This document shows, in pieces, positions 28,220 through 37,395 of a DNA stretch of 64,000 bases. Below the pieces are notes generated by a model, which was not told where the DNA came from, did no database searches, and was given only the letters and a program-made list of their open reading frames with translations. A program made the translations under genes and the position numbers. Each line of letters starts with the position of its first letter. The first letter of the stretch is position 1. Source of the DNA: Nitrosococcus watsonii C-113 (lineage in GTDB: Bacteria > Pseudomonadota > Gammaproteobacteria > Nitrosococcales > Nitrosococcaceae); NCBI RefSeq assembly GCF_000143085.1, contig NC_014315.1, positions 867,001 to 931,000 of the forward strand, written 5' to 3'.

Positions 28220-28951
28220 GTGGCAGACTTTAATACGCATATAGTGGGTGCGGCAGCGGTAAGCGGTACAGGGACTACCATGCTGATGATGACGCATACT
28301 TTTCCGTCCCAGGCGTTGGCGGGCTTTTTTATTTTAGGTGTGATAGGGGGAATCCTGCCTGACATCGATTCCGAGAGTTCCGTCCCCATTCGCTGGGCAT
28401 TTAATGGGCTAGGAATCATAACGGGTTTCTTCTTGGTTTTATACTTTGGCGCTCATTATTCTCTTGTCGAATTGGTTCTATTATGGGGCGCTTCTTTTGT
28501 ATTCATTCGCTACGGCGTATTTTCATTGTTTACCAAACTAACTGTTCACCGGGGGCTTGTTCATTCCATTCCCGCGGCGCTGTTTTTTTTCTTAGGGACG
28601 GTGGTGCTTGCGGCGCGAGTATTTGAAGTGGCGGTGCTCACTGCTTGGCTTTGTGGCGCTTTTGTATTGTTAGGTTTTTTGACTCATTTAATCTTAGATG
28701 AGCTGTATAGCGTCGATCTGAAAGGGGTACGCATAAAACGCTCTTTTGGTACGGCACTGAGTTTAGGGAGTTTCCGAACTCCCCTAAAAACAGTGTTACT
28801 CTATCTGCTAACGGGGGCTATGTATTATTTAGCTCCCCCCGCAGATAGTTTTTTGGCATTTATCTTCAATTCTCGATTACATCAGTTACTGGTTGAACGG
28901 TTACTGCCCAAAGCAGAGTGGTTCAGTGTTTCAGCAATTGATCTGTTTTAG
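28220..28951 (+). CDS. Membrane-bound metal-dependent hydrolase, YdjM-like
   Basis: Integral membrane protein of 243 residues related to the YdjM/DUF457 family of putative metal-dependent hydrolases. GTG 28220 is taken as the start because it gives the family's opening [12 protein letters not shown] with the first metal-ligand His. [12 protein letters not shown] carries the conserved Asp pair, [10 protein letters not shown] the conserved HRG..H, and [14 protein letters not shown] a later His/Asp group. These residues would bind a metal at the membrane surface. The substrate is unknown. Its 3' end overlaps the convergent pterin dehydratase gene by 29 bases. Confidence 0.87.
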   Translation: MADFNTHIVGAAAVSGTGTTMLMMTHTFPSQALAGFFILGVIGGILPDIDSESSVPIRWAFNGLGIITGFFLVLYFGAHYSLVELVLLWGASFVFIRYGVFSLFTKLTVHRGLVHSIPAALFFFLGTVVLAARVFEVAVLTAWLCGAFVLLGFLTHLILDELYSVDLKGVRIKRSFGTALSLGSFRTPLKTVLLYLLTGAMYYLAPPADSFLAFIFNSRLHQLLVERLLPKAEWFSVSAIDLF

Positions 28952-29264
28952 CCGCCATGATGAAATCATTTTTATGCAGTCCTTTTATTTTATGGGACCA
29001 CCAAGTCACGGTGACTTGGCCATATTCCGTTAAAATAGCGGGATGATGTCCAGCTTCTTCCGCAAGGGCGCCGGTTTTATTGGTAAAGTCCAAGGCTTCA
29101 GCAAAATTACCAAATTTAAAAACTCGTCGTAGACGGCGAACTGCGTCTTGTTCAATGATCTCCCAGTCAGGAACTTGAGGATGGAGTTCTCTAATTTCAG
29201 CTTCACTCACTCGTGGCGCTTCTGGACGACAGGCTTCGCATTGCATGGTGGATAAATCTTCCAT
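28923..29264 (-). CDS. phhB: Pterin-4a-carbinolamine dehydratase
   Basis: A 113-residue cytoplasmic dehydratase that regenerates the pterin cofactor after aromatic hydroxylation, converting 4a-hydroxytetrahydropterin to quinonoid dihydropterin. Family motifs are [15 protein letters not shown], then [20 protein letters not shown] with the paired active-site histidines, and a final [25 protein letters not shown] right before the ATG makes the start secure. No phenylalanine hydroxylase is adjacent, so it may serve another pterin enzyme. The C-terminal 29 bases are shared with the opposing membrane hydrolase. Confidence 0.94.
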   Translation of the reverse strand: MEDLSTMQCEACRPEAPRVSEAEIRELHPQVPDWEIIEQDAVRRLRRVFKFGNFAEALDFTNKTGALAEEAGHHPAILTEYGQVTVTWWSHKIKGLHKNDFIMAAKTDQLLKH

Positions 29265-29444
29265 TGCTCCTCCTTATTAATAGTGATTGTACCTCTAGCC
29301 TTGTGCTTATCCCGAGTTTGGGCCAGCATGAACTCAAAGTATAGACGATGAATCTCAACAGGAAGAATCTAGATCAGAAAAAGTGCTAAGTATCTCGCGC
29401 CTGTTAAACGGATTTGTTTTATTTATTGCCTGCGGGTGGCGATT

Positions 29445-30716
29445 TCATGGCTTGGGATTAAGTAAGGGAAGATCGGCTGGTCGCGACGACGGTGATGAGG
29501 AGTTTCTATTAAGCTGTTCACGAAAAGCTTGCGCCAATTCTTTTCCTCGCCAGGCTGCACGATTTGTGGGTCCGTAGAGATAATCTTGAAGCTCAATGGC
29601 CGCGGCATGAAGCCGGGGTGAGAGTTTAGATTTTAGCGGCTGAGTGTTTTGCCATGTAAGCCACGCAGCTTCAGCCTCTACGGCATTGTCGCGACGGCTT
29701 GCGTTTAGTAGTTTCCGGGCGGCAACGCGCTTAGGCGGATTGAGTGATCGCCAGATCTCCCGCAACCAGTTGTCAACACGGCAGTGTTGCCAAGCGACGA
29801 CGGCGCAAACGAGCACAGCCAGCAATAATAACCAGGTAGCCCAGCGATAATTTCGCTGAGAGGATTGAGCGACAGCGGAGGGCGCTGGCGAGGCAGCTAC
29901 TTTAAAGGACACGGTCGGCAAAGTTGTCGAGCCGTATTGTTCTATTTTAGGATTCCACCACACATATTTGATTGCGGGTACCGATAACATGCCGGGTTGC
30001 TGTAGCACGTAGGTTACCGTGTCCCGGCGCATCCCGGTAAATTTTCCCCGCTCGGATTTGTCGGCCACTTCAGCCTTGCCAAGGTAAGTGCGAATTCCCT
30101 TGGGTGCGTTCGTCGGTGGAGGTGGCAATGCCATACCCGTCATTTGGTCGGCTTTCTGAGTAATCGTTCGACGGAAGATGTCTCCTTGCTTCGCGGGTCC
30201 GGGTTGGGGATTCCAGGATTCGGTTACTTCGATTTTATCCGCCGTCACCAGAAACCCTTCATATTCACGGCCGGGTGGCTGTTTGATTTCAAATTTTAAG
30301 GCGGGAGTTTGCCCGATGTGGTCTTTTGGGGGACCGGTGAAGCCGTCGCGATTGGCAAAGCGGACCTCGAAGCTAGGGATTTCAACTGCGCCGGTTGCCT
30401 GGGAGAATAAGGCAAATTCATGGGTTTGCACAAACCAACTCTCCCCATCAATGTCCTTGGATGAAACGATGGGATTACCCATCTTGACGATCACGGACCG
30501 TGGAACTTGCGGAATCGAAAAACTAGTCGCGCCGACAAAGGAGCCTGTAGCCTTTACTTGGACAAAGAACGGTGCCCGCTGGCCAACCCAGGCTTCCTCC
30601 TTGGGTATCCTGACCGTCACAGGGTCAACATCAGCCGTAGCAGGCCCTATGAGTAGCACCGCCGCAAGGAAAATGGCTAAATGGGACCTATCCATGAAAA
30701 ACCAGGGCCAGCTCAT
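29445..30716 (-). CDS. batD: BatD-like membrane protein
   Basis: Last gene of the Bat operon; 423 residues. It has a signal sequence, a large periplasmic part of beta-sandwich repeats (for example VTVRIPKEEAWVGQRAPFFV and FRRTITQKADQMTG) and one membrane helix (WATWLLLLAVLVCAVVAW), then a cytoplasmic helical tail. This matches BatD (oxygen-tolerance) proteins. Together with BatA and BatB it is thought to form a membrane complex controlled by the MoxR ATPase, linked to stress tolerance in other bacteria. It overlaps the preceding TPR gene by four bases, so translation is coupled. Confidence 0.88.
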   Translation of the reverse strand: MSWPWFFMDRSHLAIFLAAVLLIGPATADVDPVTVRIPKEEAWVGQRAPFFVQVKATGSFVGATSFSIPQVPRSVIVKMGNPIVSSKDIDGESWFVQTHEFALFSQATGAVEIPSFEVRFANRDGFTGPPKDHIGQTPALKFEIKQPPGREYEGFLVTADKIEVTESWNPQPGPAKQGDIFRRTITQKADQMTGMALPPPPTNAPKGIRTYLGKAEVADKSERGKFTGMRRDTVTYVLQQPGMLSVPAIKYVWWNPKIEQYGSTTLPTVSFKVAASPAPSAVAQSSQRNYRWATWLLLLAVLVCAVVAWQHCRVDNWLREIWRSLNPPKRVAARKLLNASRRDNAVEAEAAWLTWQNTQPLKSKLSPRLHAAAIELQDYLYGPTNRAAWRGKELAQAFREQLNRNSSSPSSRPADLPLLNPKP

Positions 30717-31300
30717 TGCTCTTTTTCCGCCCCGTTTTGTGCTTGCTGGTAGGCAAATTTGGCTTGTAAAAAATCAGCTGCCTTGGTTTGAACCTGGCGG
30801 AGCCACACTGCTTGGATTGCGGCGTCGGACATTGCTTTGTCGCCGGCGACTTCCGTTTCTTGCCCACCGGACGGTTTGTCCTGATCAAAGACGATTTTAT
30901 CAGCACCTATCTTTTGGTCTCCAGAATCTTCTCCCTTGGCTTCAATCCGCTTGGCGCGGGCTTTGGCAAGATCGCGATTCTCTAGGGCTTCTTGCCACTC
31001 GGGTCGCATTTCGAGAGCCTTATCGTAACTGTTCATCGCCTGATCGTATTGGCCGAGCATAAGCCAGGCGTTACCCTGATTGTAGTACGCTTCGGCGGAT
31101 GAGACTCGGGAGAAGGCTTGTGTGGCCAGCTTGAACTCACCAGCTCGATACCAGGCGACTCCCTGCCGCATTGGGTCTTCGAATGTTTTGGCGGCTTTGG
31201 TAAAGGCTTCGCGCTGCATAAGCCTTTGTCCTTGCTGATCAGGGGTGAACCATAGCCCGATCCAGGAGAGGGCCAGCAGGGCGCTTAGGTTTCCGATCAT
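30713..31300 (-). CDS. TPR protein of Bat operon, BatC-like
   Basis: A 195-residue protein with an N-terminal membrane segment and two to three TPR motifs (VAWYRAGEFKLATQAFSRVS, then AYYNQGNAWLMLGQYDQAMN and SYDKALEMRPEWQEALENRD). The C-terminal third is charged and probably disordered before a last helix. The position between BatB and BatD, with four-base overlaps at both ends, marks it as the scaffold component sometimes called BatC or fused to BatB elsewhere. It would bring the membrane complex together on the periplasmic side. Confidence 0.86.
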   Translation of the reverse strand: MIGNLSALLALSWIGLWFTPDQQGQRLMQREAFTKAAKTFEDPMRQGVAWYRAGEFKLATQAFSRVSSAEAYYNQGNAWLMLGQYDQAMNSYDKALEMRPEWQEALENRDLAKARAKRIEAKGEDSGDQKIGADKIVFDQDKPSGGQETEVAGDKAMSDAAIQAVWLRQVQTKAADFLQAKFAYQQAQNGAEKEQ

Positions 31301-32232
31301 GATTCTCCCCGGGCAGCTAGCTTTTGGCGGCGAAATGAAAAAGCCACCATCAGGGCGAGTAAAGGCGTCAGCCAGTAGCCGACTTCCTGCCAGCGACCGC
31401 TTTCCCCGGCGATAGTGGCGGCTGTGTTGCGCTCGGCAAAGTTAACGATGGCGTTGATATCCCCGTCATCAGCCGTTAGCGCCCGTACTGGGGCATTCAG
31501 CGATCGGGCGACATTGCGAAGAGTCTTTATCTCCGGCGAGTCGGCGCCAGTGAGCGCCAGCAGCTGAACAGGCGGTGATCCCACTAACCCATTGGCGGCG
31601 GCTATCGTCTGGGGATCGGTTTCCGCCGCGTCGGCAATCACCAGCAGAGATCCGCCCTCCAACCCTTCCTGCAGCAACTCGCCCGCCTTTTGGATTGCCA
31701 AATCCAACCGATCTCCCGGTACCGGCATGATTTCCGGGCTGATCTCCGCCGCCATCTGGGCCACAATGCTGGTATCTTGAGTGGGTGGGAGCACCAGATG
31801 GGCCGAGCCGGCGTAGGCCACCAAGCCTAGCGGCTGGCCTTTCCGCGCTTGGGCGAGATCTGCAATTTTCAGTTGGGCCCGCTCCAGCCGTGATGGCGAA
31901 GGAGGAAGCAACTGCATGCTTTGGCTGGCTTTTAACAGGATTATTAGTGGCTGAGCATCGGCGGCAAACGGGTTTGGCTCTGGCTTCCAGGTCGGTCCCG
32001 CAATCGCAATCGCGGCGACAATCCAGGCTCCCAGCAGCCCATAAGAAGCATAATCCCGCGAGGAGCTTTGGCCAACAGTCAATGCCTCCAGCAGATCAGA
32101 GTCCATCTGCTCGCGCCATCCCCGCAAGGGATCGGCTCGTCGCCGCCAGAACCACCATAAGGTGGCGGCCAGGGGGATCAGAAGAAGCCCGGCGGGGCGG
32201 ATAAAATGAAAGCTGGACAAGGCTTCGATCAT
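31297..32232 (-). CDS. batB: BatB-like von Willebrand A protein
   Basis: A 311-residue inner-membrane protein. Helices at residues 10-27 and about 58-80 and one near the C-terminus (YWLTPLLALMVAFSFRRQK) flank a von Willebrand A domain. The metal-ion adhesion site is altered: LIILLKASQSMQLLPPSP has Lys where the DxSxS motif has Asp. The later Asp-bearing loop reads VIADAAETDPQ. This domain may therefore not bind metal normally. It follows BatA with a four-base overlap. Its role is inferred from the operon: part of a membrane complex remodelled by MoxR. Confidence 0.88.
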   Translation of the reverse strand: MIEALSSFHFIRPAGLLLIPLAATLWWFWRRRADPLRGWREQMDSDLLEALTVGQSSSRDYASYGLLGAWIVAAIAIAGPTWKPEPNPFAADAQPLIILLKASQSMQLLPPSPSRLERAQLKIADLAQARKGQPLGLVAYAGSAHLVLPPTQDTSIVAQMAAEISPEIMPVPGDRLDLAIQKAGELLQEGLEGGSLLVIADAAETDPQTIAAANGLVGSPPVQLLALTGADSPEIKTLRNVARSLNAPVRALTADDGDINAIVNFAERNTAATIAGESGRWQEVGYWLTPLLALMVAFSFRRQKLAARGES

Positions 32233-33266
32233 GTTTCTATTTCCAGCTTGCCGGTGATCGGATTGACGCCAATCACTTGCTTTTTTCTCAGGGTGGCGGT
32301 TATCTTGCGGCGCGCTATCGCCTCATACAGTGTGGTTGCCAGTGATAGAATCAGCGCGATCGCAAGCGGCAAATAGAAAAGATCGCGGCGAGGACGATGG
32401 CTGACCATTTTTATCTTGCGCGTCTCAATCTCATCGAGCTGATCGTAGATGCCTGCTAGGCTTGCGCGGTCGGCGGCAAAGAAATAAGAACCCCCCGTCT
32501 CAGCCGCGACCTCTCGTAGAGCCTGCTGGTCTAGTTTGTCTTCGCCCGCCGTGGTTGGATCGCCAATCGCAACCGTATGAATACGAATTTCACGCCGCGC
32601 CGCCACGCGGGCCGCTTCCACTGACGGAACCTGGCTTTTAGTATCGTTGCCGTCGGTGAGCGCAATGATGGTTTTGGCAGGTGCCTCGCTCTCGCTGAAA
32701 AGATTAACGCCCAGCCCAATGGCGTCGCCAAAGGCCGTGCGGGGACCCGCCATGCCCACTTCACACTCATCAAGTAGACGCCGTGACAGTTGTAGATCAG
32801 TTGAGAACGGTGCTTGCAGGTAAGCCGCATCTCCAAAGACAACCAAACCGACGCGATCCCCTTCACGCCGCTGAAGGAATTCGCCGAGAACTTCTTTCAC
32901 CGCCGAGAGACGGTCGACTTGGACCCCAGCTTGGTTGGTGAAATCCTTTTGTTTCATGGAGCTGGAGAGATCGACCAGCAGCAGTAGATCACGGGTCGGC
33001 AGTTCCTGGGTGATGGGGGGCTCGAGCCATTGCGGGCGAGCTAATGCGCCGAGTACGAGCAGCCATAACAGACTGGGCAAAATCAAGCGCCGCGCTGGAC
33101 TCGGCGGCGAACTAGAATCGCCTTTGTGGCTCATTGCGCCTGCCAGTCGATTACCGAAGGGAACCCGCACGGCAGCTTGGTTGCTTGGCCGCGCTGGCAG
33201 GATGGTCCGCAGTAGCCATGGCAGTGGCAACAGAAGGAAGATCCACAAATACTCGAATACCAACAT
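32229..33266 (-). CDS. batA: BatA-like von Willebrand A protein
   Basis: A protein of 345 residues if ATG 33266 is used. That start gives the family's N-terminal membrane segment (MLVFEYLWIFLLLPLPWLL) and leaves 19 bases after the upstream stop. The open frame reaches back to 33407, but the extra 47 residues overlap the upstream gene and look unlike a leader. The BatA domain is followed by a second helix (LILPSLLWLLVLGALARP). The von Willebrand domain has a complete metal site: LLLVDLSSSMKQKDF, then GPRTAFGDAIGLGV and IALTDGNDTKSQ. A last helix lies near the C-terminus. It should be the metal-binding partner of the altered BatB. Confidence 0.9.
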   Translation of the reverse strand: MLVFEYLWIFLLLPLPWLLRTILPARPSNQAAVRVPFGNRLAGAMSHKGDSSSPPSPARRLILPSLLWLLVLGALARPQWLEPPITQELPTRDLLLLVDLSSSMKQKDFTNQAGVQVDRLSAVKEVLGEFLQRREGDRVGLVVFGDAAYLQAPFSTDLQLSRRLLDECEVGMAGPRTAFGDAIGLGVNLFSESEAPAKTIIALTDGNDTKSQVPSVEAARVAARREIRIHTVAIGDPTTAGEDKLDQQALREVAAETGGSYFFAADRASLAGIYDQLDEIETRKIKMVSHRPRRDLFYLPLAIALILSLATTLYEAIARRKITATLRKKQVIGVNPITGKLEIET

Positions 33267-33285
33267 AAGGTGATCTGATCCGGGA

Positions 33286-33750
33286 CTACTTATCGGCTGT
33301 TTCCGGCAGCCGATGGTAACGAATCCAGCCTGCGGCATACTCTCGCAGGGCGCGAATATCTGCTGTCGCTTGGGGTTTGCGGTAAGCACTATCTTCGAGC
33401 TGTTCACTGACTTGTTTCGGCATGGGATATGGCGATCTCGCAGCCAGCCACGTCGGCCAATCCGAGCCGGTTAGTGGAGCCAAGGTCGAACGGGGCGCGA
33501 TCACTAAGGCCGTCCGCCTAAGAATTTCCGAGATGGCGGCTACCGTTTGGGCCGAGTCCAGCTCCCGCAGGGCGGTTCGTCGATAGGCATTTGCCCGCCA
33601 ACGAAGCCACTGCCAAATGAGCAACGCTATGACCACACCCGCGACAATTGCCAGCACCCCGTACCATCCTGGCGCCGGTGGCCACCAGGCAACCTGAGGC
33701 GGAACCACAATATCGTGTAGGCGGTCCAGGCTGGTTGCGTTATCATTCAT
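33286..33750 (-). CDS. DUF4381 membrane protein of Bat operon
   Basis: A 154-residue protein with one membrane helix (WYGVLAIVAGVVIALLIWQW) after the family's proline-rich start (LHDIVVPPQVAWWPPAPGW), then a cytoplasmic helical domain (TVAAISEILRRTALVIAP, TGSDWPTWLAAR). This is the DUF4381 component regularly found between the DUF58 and BatA genes in gammaproteobacterial Bat operons. Its precise part in the complex is unknown. It starts six bases after the DUF58 stop. Confidence 0.9.
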   Translation of the reverse strand: MNDNATSLDRLHDIVVPPQVAWWPPAPGWYGVLAIVAGVVIALLIWQWLRWRANAYRRTALRELDSAQTVAAISEILRRTALVIAPRSTLAPLTGSDWPTWLAARSPYPMPKQVSEQLEDSAYRKPQATADIRALREYAAGWIRYHRLPETADK

Positions 33751-33756
33751 GGTTAT

Positions 33757-34671
33757 CTACCGGGGGCGTTTTCCAAGGAGCGTACGTACTTGTTCCGCGG
33801 CCGGCCGGGCCGTGGAGATCGGCAGCACCGGCACTTGTAAAGCGCGGAAAATATCCTTCCATTTATCGAGCCGACGCTGAAAAGCTTCTTGGAAGTCTTT
33901 CGCAAATGTCGGCCTATCGGGCACGTCCCACACCCTGCCGCGATCACTGGCCAGCATCCCCGGCGATCCGGTAAGGGAAATGCCCAAGGGATCATAAACG
34001 GCAATAACTAAAATATCATTATGGGCCGCAAGCCCCGTAGCCAGACGTTGTGTTTCGTCGTCCGCGCCGTCCAGGTCGCTGATCAACACGATGAGATGAT
34101 CATGCTTGGCAACGCGAAAAGCGCCCTTCAGGGCGTGATTGAGCATTATCTTGCCACTGGCTTGATTTTCCGAGGCAAGGTGATGATTCAATCGCACGAT
34201 CTCGTGAAACAGCCGCAGCACGCGGGTTTGGCTGCGATGGGGGCAAATCTCAACAAGTTCATTCTCGTTGAACACCAGGCCACCGACGCGATCGCCACTG
34301 CCAAGTGCCCGCCACGCTCCGAGCGCTGCCAGTTCCGCCGCCGCAACTGACTTCATAGCCCGCCGGCTGCCGAAGAACATCGGCAGCCGTTGGTCGACAA
34401 CCAGTAAGACCGGTCGCTCACGCTCTTCAGTATAGACTCGGACCTGGGGTGAACGTAGGCGTGCTGTCGCCTTCCAGTCTATCAAGCGAATGTCATCCCC
34501 TGGGCGGTAGTGGCGTAGCTCTTCAAAAGTAAGCCCGCGCCCGCGAAGCCTGGAGGCGTGCCGTCCGGCCAGCAAGGAACCCACGGGCTGGCGAGGCAGG
34601 AGGGAATAACCGCGCGCCTCGGCCTTTAGCAAAAGCAAGTCTTCCAGCGCGATGGTAACGCGGGCGCTCAT
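33757..34671 (-). CDS. DUF58 protein of MoxR operon
   Basis: A 304-residue cytoplasmic protein with the DUF58 domain. Landmarks are GRGLTFEELRHYRPGDDIRL followed by IDWKATARLRSPQVRVY, the diagnostic block. A degenerate von Willebrand-like region reads VLLVVDQRLPMFFGSRR, typical for members beside moxR in gammaproteobacteria. The later IVLISDLDGADDETQR gives a second acidic loop. It probably acts with the MoxR ATPase as adaptor for the membrane von Willebrand proteins. It begins nine bases after moxR. Confidence 0.92.
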   Translation of the reverse strand: MSARVTIALEDLLLLKAEARGYSLLPRQPVGSLLAGRHASRLRGRGLTFEELRHYRPGDDIRLIDWKATARLRSPQVRVYTEERERPVLLVVDQRLPMFFGSRRAMKSVAAAELAALGAWRALGSGDRVGGLVFNENELVEICPHRSQTRVLRLFHEIVRLNHHLASENQASGKIMLNHALKGAFRVAKHDHLIVLISDLDGADDETQRLATGLAAHNDILVIAVYDPLGISLTGSPGMLASDRGRVWDVPDRPTFAKDFQEAFQRRLDKWKDIFRALQVPVLPISTARPAAEQVRTLLGKRPR

Positions 34672-34680
34672 CGGGGTAGC

Positions 34681-35640
34681 TCACGCCGGAACGACATTCT
34701 TAAGCAACGCTTCGATCACTTCCGTCCGCGTGACGCCGGCCGCCTCGGCTTCGTAAGAGAGGTGCACGCGGTGCGCAAGGCAGGCCGGTGCAACGGCCCG
34801 AATATTGTCGGGGGAAACGAAATCCTGTCCCTGCAACCAAGCATGGGCCCGGGCGGCGGCATCCAAGGCCAGGGTCCCGCGTGGACTTGCTCCCAGGCGA
34901 ATCCACTTTGGCAGGTCGCCTTCGTATTGCTGCGGGTAGCGCGTTGCAAGGACTAGATCGACGATATACCGCTCGGCGGCTTCGGCTACGTGGATAGCAT
35001 TCACTTGATTTCTGGCTTCGAAGATCACGTTTTGTGGAAGGGGCGGAGTCGGCTCTGGGGATTCGCCTGATTTTTCGCCCCGGACCAGCCGGAGAATCGC
35101 CGTTTCATTCTCCCCTTCGGGATAGTCCACGCGCACGTACAGCAGAAAGCGGTCCATCTGCGCTTCGGGAAGGGGGTAGGTCCCTTCCTGCTCGATGGGA
35201 TTCTGGGTCGCCAGTACCAGAAATAACCTTGGTAATTGGTGCGTTTGCCCCGCCACGGTGACCTGCCGTTCTTCCATGGCTTCCAGCAAGGCAGATTGGA
35301 CCTTGGCTGGCGCCCGGTTGATTTCATCCGCTAGGATGAGATTGCCGAAGATGGGCCCCGGCTGGAATTCGAAGGTCGCGTTTTGCTCGCGATAAATCTC
35401 CGAACCCGTCACATCCGAAGGCAATAGATCGGGCGTGAACTGAATCCGGCCAAACTTGCTGTCGATGAGTTTGGAAAGAGTCTTCACGCTGCGGGTTTTC
35501 GCCGTGCCAGGAAACCCTTCCATGAGAACGTGACCATCCGCGAGCAGTGCGATGAGAAGCCGCTCTACGACCTCCTGTTGACCGATGACGGTGGCATTCA
35601 TCGCTTCTGATACTGCCAGTATGAGCTTGCGTGGGTCCAT
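34681..35640 (-). CDS. moxR: MoxR-type AAA+ ATPase
   Basis: First gene of the seven-gene Bat operon; 319 residues. AAA+ features are clear: Walker A LMEGFPGTAKTRSVK (with the MoxR-type AKT in place of GKT), Walker B NLILADEINRAPAKVQSALL, sensor 1 LFLVLATQNPIEQEGTYPLP and a sensor 2 arginine in GASPRGTLALDAAA. Such ATPases act as chaperones that activate von Willebrand domain proteins encoded beside them. It starts at ATG 35640 with only a weak AAGAAA site. The upstream 79 bases should contain the operon promoter, though no clear boxes stand out. Confidence 0.95.
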   Translation of the reverse strand: MDPRKLILAVSEAMNATVIGQQEVVERLLIALLADGHVLMEGFPGTAKTRSVKTLSKLIDSKFGRIQFTPDLLPSDVTGSEIYREQNATFEFQPGPIFGNLILADEINRAPAKVQSALLEAMEERQVTVAGQTHQLPRLFLVLATQNPIEQEGTYPLPEAQMDRFLLYVRVDYPEGENETAILRLVRGEKSGESPEPTPPLPQNVIFEARNQVNAIHVAEAAERYIVDLVLATRYPQQYEGDLPKWIRLGASPRGTLALDAAARAHAWLQGQDFVSPDNIRAVAPACLAHRVHLSYEAEAAGVTRTEVIEALLKNVVPA

Positions 35641-35718
35641 ATATTTCTTCGTAGGTTATGAATGAGCGAAATTATCCGCGTCAAATTTACAAAGAACAAG
35701 CTCCCTTCATCGCCACGC

Positions 35719-36603
35719 TTAATCTTGTAGTAATTTCTCTCGAAACTGCTGTAGCTCTTCGCGGCGCGCCGGGGTGACCTCGGGGTACCGCATATCCAGC
35801 GATTTAAGCTGCTCTAGGATAATTTGGGCGACGATTAGCCGCATGTTTTTTTTGTCGTCCGCGGGAACCACGAACCAGGGCGCCTCTTTCGTGGCGGTGG
35901 CGTTGATGGCGTCCTGATAAGCCTGCTGATAATTGTCCCAGAACTTACGTTCCCTGACATCACTTTCGGAAAATTTCCAATTTTTGTCGGGTTTATCGAT
36001 TCGAGCCAGGAACCGCTTCCTTTGTTTGTCTCGCCCCAGATGTAGAAAAAATTTTAATACCCGTGTGCCGTTGTGCCAGAGGTGTTTCTCAAAATCACGG
36101 ATGGAGGTATAGCGTTGTTGCCAAAGCGCCTCCAGGTCGACCGTTCGACCAGCGGGCAGCTTTTGAGTTGATCGCGCTATTTCCGGATGGACTTTGACGA
36201 CCAGAACTTCTTCATAATAGGAGCGGTTGAAGATGCCAATGCGGCCGCGCTGGGGTAGTCGAATAGCCGCGCGCCAGAGAAAGTCATGGTCCAGTTCCTC
36301 AGCGCTCGGTTCCTTGAACGCCTGAACGGCAATGCCGTGGGCGTTCACGCCCGACATAATCGCCCGAATCGTTCCGTCCTTGCCAGCCGCATCCATCGCT
36401 TGAAAGACCAGCAACATGCTGTAGCGGTCGTGGGCGTACATCATCCGTTGAAGACTGTTGATCTTCTTCTGAAACGCCTTTATCAACTTATGGTAGTCCG
36501 CCTTATTTTTGTAGATATCCTTGTGCTTGGTCTCGTGTTCGTTTAGCTTGACGGCTTTTTTTCCTGTAAAGGTGAACTCATCGGTATTAATGGCGTGAGG
36601 CAT
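35719..36603 (-). CDS. ppk2: Polyphosphate kinase 2 family protein
   Basis: Class of PPK2 enzymes that transfer phosphate between polyphosphate and nucleotides; 294 residues, the usual single-domain length. The P-loop is LVFQAMDAAGKDGTIRAIM and the lid/Walker B region contains RIGIFNRSYYEEVLVVKVHP, with the paired Arg residues. The C-terminal WKFSESDVRERKFWDNYQQ and PWFVVPADDKKNMRL are also diagnostic. The preferred nucleotide (GDP, ADP or AMP) cannot be told from these motifs alone. GGGAGA nine bases before the ATG supports the start. It is probably its own unit. Confidence 0.94.
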   Translation of the reverse strand: MPHAINTDEFTFTGKKAVKLNEHETKHKDIYKNKADYHKLIKAFQKKINSLQRMMYAHDRYSMLLVFQAMDAAGKDGTIRAIMSGVNAHGIAVQAFKEPSAEELDHDFLWRAAIRLPQRGRIGIFNRSYYEEVLVVKVHPEIARSTQKLPAGRTVDLEALWQQRYTSIRDFEKHLWHNGTRVLKFFLHLGRDKQRKRFLARIDKPDKNWKFSESDVRERKFWDNYQQAYQDAINATATKEAPWFVVPADDKKNMRLIVAQIILEQLKSLDMRYPEVTPARREELQQFREKLLQD

Positions 36604-36690
36604 CAGTTTGATCTCCCTGGGTAAGCTTTTTCTTTAGTTTTAGCTATTTTAAAATTAAGCGCACAAAGCGATAGGGAATTCTTAAAGCTA

Positions 36691-37332
36691 TTAGGAGAGG
36701 CTATCCACATAAAGCGTCAAACCCTTGCGGGCAATGACCTCTACCTTCTTTCCCGCCTCGATAGGGTCGCCATTCAGAGCGACGGCGTGCCATAATTCTC
36801 CATTGATGATGATCTTGCCCTTGGGCGTGAGTGGTTGGATTGCTCTTCCTTCTTGATAAAGCAGCCCTTCTCCTCCCAGCCAGGAGCGGCTATCGTATTG
36901 GTAATAAAGCGCTCCGTGTCGTTGCTCATAGCGAATAATGCCGCTTCCCAAGGCCAGAGTCGCCGCCATGCCGAAACTGCCGATTAGAATACTCCACCCA
37001 TGGCCGGAGAAAAGATCTAGGAGAACAGCCGCCAATAACAAGAGGGCCAGGGCGAGCAAAAGGTAAAGACTCCACGTGGCGGCGGCTAATAACAGCTCGA
37101 ATAAAGATAAATAATGGACAAAAATCCGATTCCGTGCAAAGCGCCGCCCTTTACGAGCGATGCGATAGAATAAATACCGCCAATAAAGCCCGCCGTAAAT
37201 GGCGCCTCCCGAAATACCGAGGACGAGGGCATCGAGGTGGGCGGGAATATCTTCCCGCCTAAGCCATAATAGACTACCGCATATTACACCGATAAGAGCA
37301 GTATTCCCTATGACGCGGGCGCGCTTAACCAT
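36691..37332 (-). CDS. NfeD-like membrane protein
   Basis: A 213-residue membrane protein with several helices (TALIGVICGSLLWLR, LFELLLAAATWSLYLLLALA, then a Gly-rich helix) and a C-terminal OB-fold of the NfeD type (LLYQEGRAIQPLTPKGKIII and AGKKVEVIARKGLTLYVDSL). NfeD proteins usually partner a SPFH/stomatin-like protein, but none is adjacent, so its partner is elsewhere or absent. The first third differs from short NfeD proteins. Assignment rests on the C-terminal domain. Confidence 0.75.
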   Translation of the reverse strand: MVKRARVIGNTALIGVICGSLLWLRREDIPAHLDALVLGISGGAIYGGLYWRYLFYRIARKGRRFARNRIFVHYLSLFELLLAAATWSLYLLLALALLLLAAVLLDLFSGHGWSILIGSFGMAATLALGSGIIRYEQRHGALYYQYDSRSWLGGEGLLYQEGRAIQPLTPKGKIIINGELWHAVALNGDPIEAGKKVEVIARKGLTLYVDSLS

Positions 37333-37395
37333 GAGTGACTAATTTAGGAGTAATTAACGATTGTTATTGTTTTAACTAAATTTTAAGAAACTGAC

